The notes beneath the pieces were generated by a model. It was not told where the DNA came from. It saw nothing but the letters and a program-made list of their open reading frames with translations, and searched no databases. A DNA stretch of 44,012 nt from CAZFAP01 sp964516325. Lineage in GTDB: Bacteria; Auribacterota; JABMQX01. Each line of letters opens with the position of its first letter. Position 1 is the stretch's first letter. Location: the NCBI GenBank assembly GCA_964516325.1, contig CAZFAP010000015.1:1-44012 (forward strand). Direction: 5' to 3'. This document shows, in pieces, positions 31,062-37,754 of this stretch. The position numbers and the translations under genes are program-made.

Positions 31062-32134
31062 AGATATTCGCTGAATTTGTCCGACCGTTCCAGCTTTTCG
31101 ACGAGGTTGCGGACTTTCTCCGCGCAATCCTTCCGACAGACTAATACAGTGTCTTTCGTTTTCACGACGATGAGGTCAGAAACTCCCACAGCCGCAATCA
31201 GCGAGTCGTCTCCGATAACGATGCAGTTCTCGCTGTCCACCTGCTCGAACTTGCCGAGGACAACATTTCCTTCTGCATCCCGCGGGACATGATTTTCCAT
31301 AGCCGCCCACGAGCCCACATCATCCCAGGGAAAATCCCCCTTCGCGACGAACATGTTGCTGGCTTTCTCCATGACGCCCCGGTCAATGGGGACCTTTTCC
31401 AGTCGGCTATAAACTCTGGCAACCTCCCGCTGTTCCGCTTCGGTTCCCAGAGCGTCTTTTATCGCCATGCAGCCCTTGTAGAGAGCGGGCATGGACTCCC
31501 TGATGGCGTCAAGAATCGCCGAAATCTTCCAGATGAACATGCCGCCGTTCCATAAATACTCGCCGCTGGCGACATATTTCTCCGCGGTCGCCCCGTCGGG
31601 CTTCTCGACAAACTTTCTCCCACGCCAGAAAGCTGTGGCGAGGTCCATGTCCAACTTCTCTCCGACATGAATATACCCAAAGCCGGTGGCGGGATAAGAC
31701 GGGGCGATGCCGATTGTTCCCAGGCCGCCGGTGCGTTCCGCCACGACGCAGGAGTCTCTGAGGATTCTTCGGAAAGTCTCCACGTCGCCCACCCAATTGT
31801 CCGAATGCAGCGAGATCATCACGCCGTCCGGGTCCTTCTTTTCCATGTGCACGGCGGCAAGACCGATGGAAGCGGCGGTGTTCCTTCCTTCCGGCTCGAC
31901 GAGGATGTTGGGCTTCGGGACGTGGGGAAGTTGCTCCGCGATAATCTCCTCTTGCCCTTGCTCTGTTACGATGTAGATATTCTCGTCGGGCACGACGCCG
32001 GTAAGCCGGGCGACCGTCTCTTGAATCATCGTCTTATCGCTCAGCAGCGGCAGGAGGTGTTTGGGTCTGGCCTTTCTGCTCACGGGCCAAAGCCTTTGAC
32101 CTCTACCTCCAGCCAATATCGCTGCGTGAATCAC
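31058..32134 (-). CDS. Mannose-1-phosphate guanylyltransferase
   Basis: This 358-residue nucleotidyltransferase starts GGRGQRLWPVSRKARPKHLLPL, the GDP-mannose pyrophosphorylase signature; FVEKPD and LWNGGMFIWK are also diagnostic. The C-terminal part has the left-handed-helix-type DVGSWAAMENHVPRDAEGNV. No phosphomannose isomerase domain is fused, so it is the single-function ManC class. It makes GDP-mannose for glycans and lipopolysaccharide. The Asp-containing loop reads LHSDNWVGD, where the family usually has LPADH, a conservative change. The GTG start overlaps the trpA stop by 4 nt (GTGA), and its stop overlaps ruvX, giving coupled translation across unrelated pathways. Confidence 0.94.
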   Translation of the reverse strand: MIHAAILAGGRGQRLWPVSRKARPKHLLPLLSDKTMIQETVARLTGVVPDENIYIVTEQGQEEIIAEQLPHVPKPNILVEPEGRNTAASIGLAAVHMEKKDPDGVMISLHSDNWVGDVETFRRILRDSCVVAERTGGLGTIGIAPSYPATGFGYIHVGEKLDMDLATAFWRGRKFVEKPDGATAEKYVASGEYLWNGGMFIWKISAILDAIRESMPALYKGCMAIKDALGTEAEQREVARVYSRLEKVPIDRGVMEKASNMFVAKGDFPWDDVGSWAAMENHVPRDAEGNVVLGKFEQVDSENCIVIGDDSLIAAVGVSDLIVVKTKDTVLVCRKDCAEKVRNLVEKLERSDKFSEYL

Positions 32135-32973
32135 TTGTCATCCTCCTTGCGGCAGCCTACCGCCCGCCCTCGACGCGCGCCTTTGACCGCTTTCGCCAGC
32201 GCTCCGGCGAAACGGCTGACCTCCGATACCATCTTCCTGGACGTGCCCAGCTCCTCGATTTTGCGGACGATCGCGCTGCCGACGACAACCGCGTCCGCCA
32301 CCTGTGCCACTGTCCTGGCTTGACCCGGACTTGAAATCCCAAAGCCGACCGCCACGGGCTTTGTCGTCAAGGACTGAATCTTCTTCACCATTGGCGCGAC
32401 GCCCTTCGCAATGTCGTCTCGCATGCCGGTTACGCCCGTGCGGGAAACGTAATAAATGAAGCCGGAGCAGAAATCAATGATTGCATTCAAGCGATCAGGC
32501 CGCGTCGTGGGGGCGATTAGCCCGATGGTCGCCAACCCATGAGCATCCATCAGCCTTTTGTATGACGCCGCTTCTTCGGGCGGGTAATCGAGCACCAAGG
32601 CGCCGTCCCCACCAGCGTCCCGCAAATCCCGGCAGAATCTCTCGAGCCCGTACTTCAATACGGGATTCACGTACGTGAACAGCACGATGGGGATTTCGCT
32701 CTTTTTTCTGATGCCCTTCACCGATGATATGACGTGCGCGAGGGAAACATTATTTCGCAAAGCCCTCTCCGCGGCCCTCTGGTTGACCACTCCATCGGCA
32801 ATCGGGTCCGAAAACGGGACGCCCAGCTCGACGATGTCCACACCGACTTTATCAAACTGAACAACCAATTGCTCCGTCGCCCGCAGGCTCGGGTCCCCGG
32901 CGCAGATGTACGCGATGAATCCCTTCTGGCCGTTAGCCGTGAGGTCTTGAAACTTCTTTTCCAGTCTATTCAT
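32131..32973 (-). CDS. trpA: Tryptophan synthase alpha chain
   Basis: About 280 residues from the ATG at 32973; an upstream frame to 33006 is less likely. It starts with the family pattern FIAYICAGDPSLRATEQLVVQFDKVGVDIVELGVPFSDPIADG, where the catalytic Glu is in VELGVPFSDP and the catalytic Asp lies in GALVLDYPPEE. IYYVSRTGVTGMR, VAVGFGISSPGQ and VVVGSAIVRKIEE follow. TrpA splits indole-3-glycerol phosphate to indole, which tunnels to TrpB. The last 25 residues, rich in Arg/Lys, extend beyond the usual end. The start overlaps the trpB end by 8 nt, as expected for a complex-forming pair. Confidence 0.97.
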   Translation of the reverse strand: MNRLEKKFQDLTANGQKGFIAYICAGDPSLRATEQLVVQFDKVGVDIVELGVPFSDPIADGVVNQRAAERALRNNVSLAHVISSVKGIRKKSEIPIVLFTYVNPVLKYGLERFCRDLRDAGGDGALVLDYPPEEAASYKRLMDAHGLATIGLIAPTTRPDRLNAIIDFCSGFIYYVSRTGVTGMRDDIAKGVAPMVKKIQSLTTKPVAVGFGISSPGQARTVAQVADAVVVGSAIVRKIEELGTSRKMVSEVSRFAGALAKAVKGARRGRAVGCRKEDDK

Positions 32974-34228
32974 GAACCGTCTTTGATGTTGGCTTCCGAA
33001 GGACATCCCTCTCAGGCTCGCCGATGAACTTCAGAGCTTCTTGGACATCCTTGTCGCCGCGGCCGGACATGCAGATGATGACAATCTCGTCTTTCTTCAT
33101 CCTTGGGACGACCTTCATCGCATACGCGACCGCGTGTGCCGCTTCTAAAGCGGGGATGATTCCTTCCAGCTCAGCGAGACGCTGGAATGCCTCCAGGGCT
33201 TCCGCGTCGGTGACGCTCGTGTATTCTACTCTGCCGAGTTCGCGAAGGCGGCTGTGCTCCGGCCCAACGCTCGGATAATCCAGCCCGGCTGAAACCGAAT
33301 GCGTCGGGAGAATCTGCCCATTTTCGTCTTGGAGGACGTGCGTGTAGGTTCCGTGCAGGACGCCGAGGCTGCCTGTGGCAAATCTCGCGGCGTGCTTTCC
33401 GGTTTCAATTCCGAGTCCACCCGCCTCTACTCCGACCATTCGCACGTCCTCATCGTCAAGGAAATCGCAAAAAAGCCCGATCGAATTGCTTCCCCCGCCG
33501 ACGCACGCTAACAGCAAATCGGGAAGCCGGTTCTCTTTAGCGAGAATCTGTCGCCGGGCTTCCTTCCCGATGACTCTCTGAAAATCGCGCACGATCATGG
33601 GGTACGGATGAGGACCCAAAACCGATCCCAGAACGTAAGCTGTCGTCGCGACGTTCGTCGCCCAATCCCGCATCGCTTCGTTTATCGCGTCCTTGAGAGT
33701 TCGGCTTCCGGCGTCCACCGGGGTTACTTTCGCTCCAAGAAGCTTCATGCGAAAGACGTTGAGGGCCTGCCGCTCCATATCCTCCGTGCCCATATAGACT
33801 TCGCACGACAGACCGAACAGCGCCGCGCCCGTCGCCGTGGCTACCCCGTGCTGCCCGGCGCCTGTCTCCGCGATGACCCGCTTTTTTCTCATCTTCTTCG
33901 CAAGAAGGACCTGCCCGATGGTGTTGTTGATCTTGTGGGCGCCCGTGTGGCAAAGGTCCTCTCTCTTCAGATAGACCTTCGCGCCTTTCAGATACGCTGT
34001 CAGCCTTTCCGCGAGATAGAGAGGCGTCGGTCGCCCGGCATATTCCCGAAGGTAATACCTCAGCTCCTTCTGAAAACGGCTGTCCCGCTTCGCCTCTAAG
34101 TACGCTTCCTCGAGTTCCGCGAGAGCCGCCATCAGCACCTCAGGGACATACCTCCCGCCATAGATTCCAAAATGCCCTGTCCTATCCGGCGTTTTTTTTG
34201 TCAGGATGGTCTCGCCTGAATTCCTCAT
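32966..34228 (-). CDS. trpB: Tryptophan synthase beta chain
   Basis: This 420-residue TrpB1-type enzyme has GHFGIYGGRYVPEVLMAALAELE near the start, AGRPTPLYLAERL, and the PLP Lys99 in LCHTGAHKINNTIGQ. GAGQHGVATATGAALFGLSCEVYMG contains the substrate-carboxylate and catalytic Glu region. The phosphate-binding Gly-Gly-Gly-Ser-Asn segment CVGGGSNSIGLFCDF follows, then SVSAGLDYPSVGPEHS and MSGRGDKDVQ. It condenses indole with serine to tryptophan. Its ATG overlaps the trpF stop by 4 nt (ATGA). All expected motifs are present, so it is functional. Confidence 0.98.
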   Translation of the reverse strand: MRNSGETILTKKTPDRTGHFGIYGGRYVPEVLMAALAELEEAYLEAKRDSRFQKELRYYLREYAGRPTPLYLAERLTAYLKGAKVYLKREDLCHTGAHKINNTIGQVLLAKKMRKKRVIAETGAGQHGVATATGAALFGLSCEVYMGTEDMERQALNVFRMKLLGAKVTPVDAGSRTLKDAINEAMRDWATNVATTAYVLGSVLGPHPYPMIVRDFQRVIGKEARRQILAKENRLPDLLLACVGGGSNSIGLFCDFLDDEDVRMVGVEAGGLGIETGKHAARFATGSLGVLHGTYTHVLQDENGQILPTHSVSAGLDYPSVGPEHSRLRELGRVEYTSVTDAEALEAFQRLAELEGIIPALEAAHAVAYAMKVVPRMKKDEIVIICMSGRGDKDVQEALKFIGEPERDVLRKPTSKTVHE

Positions 34229-34911
34229 GCTCTTCCTCTAACTCTGAAACGGCGTGGAAGTGAGGGAGGGGCCGCGGACAACACAGAGAAGGCGCGGATG
34301 GCTCTTTCCACAAAGAGCCTGACTTTCTCTCGGTCCTTTTTGCCTGGGGAAATCTCGACTTCGCTGCTCGCATCCACTCCCGCCGGGGCTACCGTTTCAA
34401 TCGCCTCGACGACATTTTCCGGGTTCAAGCCTCCGGAAAGGATAATCGGCACGTCGTACTGTTTCGCCCTGACAGCCAGCGACCAGTCGAATGTCTTGCC
34501 CGTGCCCCCGCGTTTTCCCATGGAAAAGGAGTCGAGAAGAAACGCATCCGGCTCATATTTTTGCAACGCTTCCAGGTGAGCACGGCTTGATATCCGGAAC
34601 GCTTTGATGACTTTTCCCTGGACTCTGCGGCAATAATCCGGCGTCTCTTCGCCGTGAAGCTGGGCATACGCCAAGCCCAGCTCCCGAACGCACTCGTTCA
34701 CAAACTCAACCGGCTCATTCACGAACACGCCGACCTTCAAGAGCGGGTCCGGCAAGCCTAAGATAATTCCTCTGGCGACCTCCAGAGTGACCCTCCTCGG
34801 GCTTTCCTCGGCAAAAATGAGTCCGATTGCCGTCGCACCGCACTGGGCTGCCCAGAAAGCATCCTCACGGTTCGTTATGCCGCAGATTTTGATGAAATGT
34901 TCGATGCCCAT
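34225..34911 (-). CDS. trpF: Phosphoribosylanthranilate isomerase
   Basis: About 228 residues from the ATG at 34911 (MGIEHFIKICGITNREDA); a longer frame reaches 34962 but would run into trpC. Diagnostic features are KICGITN with the catalytic Cys, GATAIGLIFAEESPRRVTLEVA, VGVFVNEPVEFVNECVRELGL, YAQLHGEETP, FLLDSFSMGKRGGTGKTFDW with the catalytic Asp, ILSGGLNPENV and GVDASSEVEISPGKKD. It performs the Amadori rearrangement in tryptophan synthesis. The tail SVLSAAPPSLPRRFRVRGRA is an unusual 20-residue basic extension. The SD is weak. Confidence 0.95.
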   Translation of the reverse strand: MGIEHFIKICGITNREDAFWAAQCGATAIGLIFAEESPRRVTLEVARGIILGLPDPLLKVGVFVNEPVEFVNECVRELGLAYAQLHGEETPDYCRRVQGKVIKAFRISSRAHLEALQKYEPDAFLLDSFSMGKRGGTGKTFDWSLAVRAKQYDVPIILSGGLNPENVVEAIETVAPAGVDASSEVEISPGKKDREKVRLFVERAIRAFSVLSAAPPSLPRRFRVRGRA

Positions 34912-34942
34912 TTGGTTTTCGTCGAAAAACCGGTCGGCGCTG

Positions 34943-35731
34943 TCAGCGGGCAGCCTCGGCAAGCTCCCTGACCAAGGCCGCCGGGTCAGGATGGCGCATG
35001 AGGGTCTCGCCGACGAGAATCGCGTCTAGACCGAGCTCCCGCAGTCGCCGGACATCCTCGGGTCCTTTCACTCCGCTCGCGCCGATCACCACGGTCCCCT
35101 TTGGAATAAGGGGGAAAAGCCTTTCGGCGGTCGTCGTATCCACCTTAAGTGTCCGAAGGTCCCGGTTATTGATCTCGATGATTCCCGCGCCGATGTCAAT
35201 GGCTTGCTTGACCTGATCTTCCGTGTGCACTTCCACGACCGGCGCCAGTCCGTAATCATCGCACGCTCGCATCGCATCCTCAATCTCACCCTTCGGCATC
35301 ACTCCCACAATTAGAAGAACCGCATCCGCTCCGAACGCCGCCGCCTCAAGAACCTGGTAAGCGTCGAGAACAAAGTCCTTCCTGAGAATGGGGAGCGAGA
35401 TGCCCTTGCCCTTTATCTGCGAGACGTATTCCAAGCGACCCAGGAAATACTTCTCTTCCGTCAGAACCGAAAGCGCATCCGCCCCGCCTCGGCCGTATGC
35501 TCTGGCTATCTCGACCGGATCAAAATCCTCCTTCATAATCCCTGCCGACGGAGAAGCCTTCTTGACCTCGCAGATCAGCTTCAGCCTCCCCTTATCCCTG
35601 GTTATCGCCCCTCGAAAATCCGCGAAAACAGTTCTCTTCTCCAAAAGCTTACGAAGTTCCGCTTCCGGAATCCGACTTTTCCGTTCCTGGATTTGCTTTC
35701 GTGTATTTTCAATAATCTCGTCGAGAATCAT
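34943..35731 (-). CDS. trpC: Indole-3-glycerol-phosphate synthase
   Basis: This 262-residue TIM barrel has the IGPS signature: LKLICEVKKASPSAGIMKEDFDPVEIARAY (catalytic Glu and Lys), GADALSVLTEEKYFLG, PILRKDFVLDAYQVLEAAAFGADAVLLIV, EVHTEDQVKQAIDIGAGIIEINNRDLRTLKVD and VVIGASGVKGPEDVRRL. It closes the indole ring during tryptophan synthesis. It is monofunctional, with no fused trpF, and lies 32 nt upstream of the trpF start, downstream of trpD. The ATG has only a weak AAGG SD. Confidence 0.97.
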   Translation of the reverse strand: MILDEIIENTRKQIQERKSRIPEAELRKLLEKRTVFADFRGAITRDKGRLKLICEVKKASPSAGIMKEDFDPVEIARAYGRGGADALSVLTEEKYFLGRLEYVSQIKGKGISLPILRKDFVLDAYQVLEAAAFGADAVLLIVGVMPKGEIEDAMRACDDYGLAPVVEVHTEDQVKQAIDIGAGIIEINNRDLRTLKVDTTTAERLFPLIPKGTVVIGASGVKGPEDVRRLRELGLDAILVGETLMRHPDPAALVRELAEAAR

Positions 35732-35810
35732 TGTCTGACCTTGACAGGCGTGGACGCCTTACAAGTGAATACGCGGCTTCGGAGGAGCGATGACTGGACG
35801 AGCCCCCAGG

Positions 35811-36824
35811 TTATGCAGAATTACTGACCTGGATCAACCGGCTGAGTTTCTCCATGGCACGGCCGGAATCAATGGACTCCGCCGCAACTTCCAGCCCCTC
35901 TTCAAGGTCGGCGGCTCTCCCGGCAGCCACGATGACCGCCGCGGAGTTCAGCAACACAATGTCTCTCTTCGGACCCTTTTGTCCGCTGAGAACATCTTTG
36001 ACAATCGCGGCGTTCATCAGGGCGTCGCCACCCTTGAGCTCTTCCATCGAGCTCACGGGGATGCCCAAGTCCTCCGGGTGAATTGTGTAAGTGCTGACGT
36101 GCGAGTCGCTCAGCTCGGTAACCTGAGTCGGACCCGTCGTTGAGATTTCGTCGAGGCCGTCGTCGCCGTGAACGACGAAAACCCGGCGGCTTCCGAGCTT
36201 GTCCAGGACCCGCGCGATAATCTCCGTCAGCGTTCCGTCGTAAACCCCCAAAAGTTGCCGTCTCGCCCCCGCCGGATTCGTCAAGGGACCGAGAATGTTG
36301 AAGACCGTTCGTATGCCGATTTCCCGTCGGGGTCCGATGGCATGCTTCATCGCCAGATGCAGCTTCGGGGCGAAGAGAAAGCCCACCCCGAGGGCATCCA
36401 TGCATCTTTCCACAACTGCCGGCTCTGCTTCGATGTTCACGCCCAGCTCCTTCAAAACGTCCGCGCTTCCGCAGCCGCTGGAAACGCAGCGGTTGCCGTG
36501 CTTGGCGACCGCCACGCCCGCTCCCGCCGCCACGAACGCCGCGCAGGTTGAGATGTTGAACGTACACAGACCATCGCCGCCTGTCCCGCAGGTGTCAACG
36601 ACATCCTCAAAGCAGCAGCTTATCCTTGTCGCTTTCTCTCGCATGACTTGCGCGAAACCGGTGATCTCCTCGACCGTCTCCCCCTTCAACCGGAGTGCCG
36701 TCAGAAAGCATCCGATCTGGGCGGGGGTCGCGGCGCCTTCCATGATTTCGGTCATCACCGCTGCCGCCTCTTCCTGCGTCAGACTCTCCATTTCAACCAC
36801 TTTCTTGATAGCTTCCTTCATCAT
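35811..36824 (-). CDS. trpD: Anthranilate phosphoribosyltransferase
   Basis: About 337 residues from the ATG at 36824 (AAGGG 8 nt upstream); a GTG at 36833 is the alternative. Family motifs are ATPAQIGCFLTALRLKGETVEEITGF, VVDTCGTGGDGLCTFNIST (PRPP-binding glycine loop), VAKHGNRCVSSGCGSADVLKELGVN (anthranilate-binding, where the usual RSVSSKSGSAD reads RCVSSGCGSAD), FLFAPKLHLAMKHAIGPRREIGIRTVFNILGPLTNPA, VVHGDDGLDEIS, and LLNSAAVIVAAG. It transfers phosphoribose to anthranilate. It is not fused to a glutamine amidotransferase, and trpE and trpG are absent from this run, so anthranilate synthase must be encoded elsewhere. Confidence 0.97.
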   Translation of the reverse strand: MMKEAIKKVVEMESLTQEEAAAVMTEIMEGAATPAQIGCFLTALRLKGETVEEITGFAQVMREKATRISCCFEDVVDTCGTGGDGLCTFNISTCAAFVAAGAGVAVAKHGNRCVSSGCGSADVLKELGVNIEAEPAVVERCMDALGVGFLFAPKLHLAMKHAIGPRREIGIRTVFNILGPLTNPAGARRQLLGVYDGTLTEIIARVLDKLGSRRVFVVHGDDGLDEISTTGPTQVTELSDSHVSTYTIHPEDLGIPVSSMEELKGGDALMNAAIVKDVLSGQKGPKRDIVLLNSAAVIVAAGRAADLEEGLEVAAESIDSGRAMEKLSRLIQVSNSA

Positions 36825-36902
36825 CTTCGCCACCCTTGTTGCGGCCGGTTGCGCAAACTCACTCCGTCACCTTTAGCCCGTTCGTCCGATCGCGCAAATC
36901 TC

Positions 36903-37610
36903 TCATGCCCCGCCTTCGACCTCAATGCTCTCGCCCCTGGCCAAAACCACGCACCGGATCCCGCTGTCCGCCATTTCCTCGGCGAACTTCTTAACTCTCG
37001 CCGGGTGCACGTACGGTCCAATCTTCCAGTGAAAATGCGTCGGAATGACCATGTTCGGCTTGATGAGTCTGGCGGCTCTTGCCGCCTCCTTCCGATTCAT
37101 CGTGAAGTATCCGCCAATGGGGAGCATCCATATATCCGCCTGAATGTTTTTCCACTCCTCGACAAAGACTGTGTCACCGAGGTTCACGACGCTTTTGCCC
37201 TCCAGAGTCAGGGAGAATCCGATAGAACCTTTCTCGTCGTCTCTCTCGATATGAGCCTCCGCCACTTTTCTCGGCCCATGAACCGCAGGGAGTCCCAGAA
37301 TCTCAACTCCCTGCACGTCAATCCTCTCACCGACCGCCAGGAAGCGGACTCTTGCGATGCCTTTTTTCTCAACCAGCGGTTTCAAGCCCCAACCGCAAAC
37401 TACCTCACACCCGCATCGAAGGGCGATCGCCGGAACGAGCCCAAAATGGTCGGGGTCTTTATGAGTCACCAGAATAACGCTCGTGCCCTCCCATTCCTTC
37501 TTCGGAATCAGCGACCGGAAAGAAGAAAGGCTTCTCCCCGGGTCTATGAGAATCCGCTTTCCTGTTGACTCGATCTTGAACGCATTCTGCCGGTAGTATG
37601 TTATTCTCAT
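36903..37610 (-). CDS. Metallo-beta-lactamase-fold (UlaG-like) hydrolase
   Basis: About 235 residues from the ATG at 37610 (MRITYYRQNAFKIES); a GTG at 37628 lacks an SD. The MBL fold is shown by RILIDPG, VILVTHKDPDHFGLVPAI, which is the HxxxDH variant (TH-KDPDHFG), LPAVHGPRKVAEA, NLGDTVFVEEW (metal Asp), IPTHFHWKIG (last His), and the C-terminal VLARGESIEVE. It resembles UlaG/YhfI-type MBL proteins (family L-ascorbate-6-P lactonase-like), which have varied hydrolase activities. It heads the transcription unit that continues into trpD with a 78-nt gap. The candidate attenuator ends 19 nt before its ATG. Its link with tryptophan synthesis is unknown. Confidence 0.85.
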   Translation of the reverse strand: MRITYYRQNAFKIESTGKRILIDPGRSLSSFRSLIPKKEWEGTSVILVTHKDPDHFGLVPAIALRCGCEVVCGWGLKPLVEKKGIARVRFLAVGERIDVQGVEILGLPAVHGPRKVAEAHIERDDEKGSIGFSLTLEGKSVVNLGDTVFVEEWKNIQADIWMLPIGGYFTMNRKEAARAARLIKPNMVIPTHFHWKIGPYVHPARVKKFAEEMADSGIRCVVLARGESIEVEGGA

Positions 37611-37628
37611 GAGCGACCCCGTTCCCAC

Positions 37629-37662
37629 AAAAAAGTCGCAAAACCCTTCCTGGAGCCGCGAC
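37629..37662 (-). terminator. Candidate terminator (attenuator) with T6 tract before the MBL/trp run
   Basis: On the minus strand GTCGC (37662-37658) and GCGAC (37639-37635) pair around an 18-nt loop and are followed directly by six T residues (37634-37629). A competing hairpin, GAGCC (37669-37665) with GGCTC (37657-37653), or CCTGG with CCAGG, would hold GTCGC in its loop. The stop codon of the upstream 18-codon frame (37670-37668) overlaps the GAGCC arm. Only 19 nt separate the T run from the next ATG, leaving no room for a promoter, so the site must be conditional if it terminates at all. Confidence 0.45.
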
Positions 37663-37667
37663 CAGGC

Positions 37668-37724
37668 TCATGGGCAAAGCGCTTTTTCCAGCCATCTCAG
37701 CGGGGCCTTTATCTGACCTTGCAT
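37668..37724 (-). CDS. Putative 18-residue leader peptide with one Trp codon
   Basis: An ATG at 37724 follows a strong SD (GAGGAGG, 7 nt spacing) and opens an 18-codon frame, MQGQIKAPLRWLEKALCP, ending in TGA at 37670-37668. It is too short for normal gene calling. The single Trp is codon 11. The stop overlaps the first arm of the antiterminator-like hairpin described for 37629-37662, the arrangement of a translated attenuator leader. It lies 31 nt after the GH30-like gene and could also be chance or a remnant of a larger gene. Confidence 0.4.
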   Translation of the reverse strand: MQGQIKAPLRWLEKALCP

Positions 37725-37754
37725 GGCTTTTCCTCCTCACCTGCCCGGGCTGTC

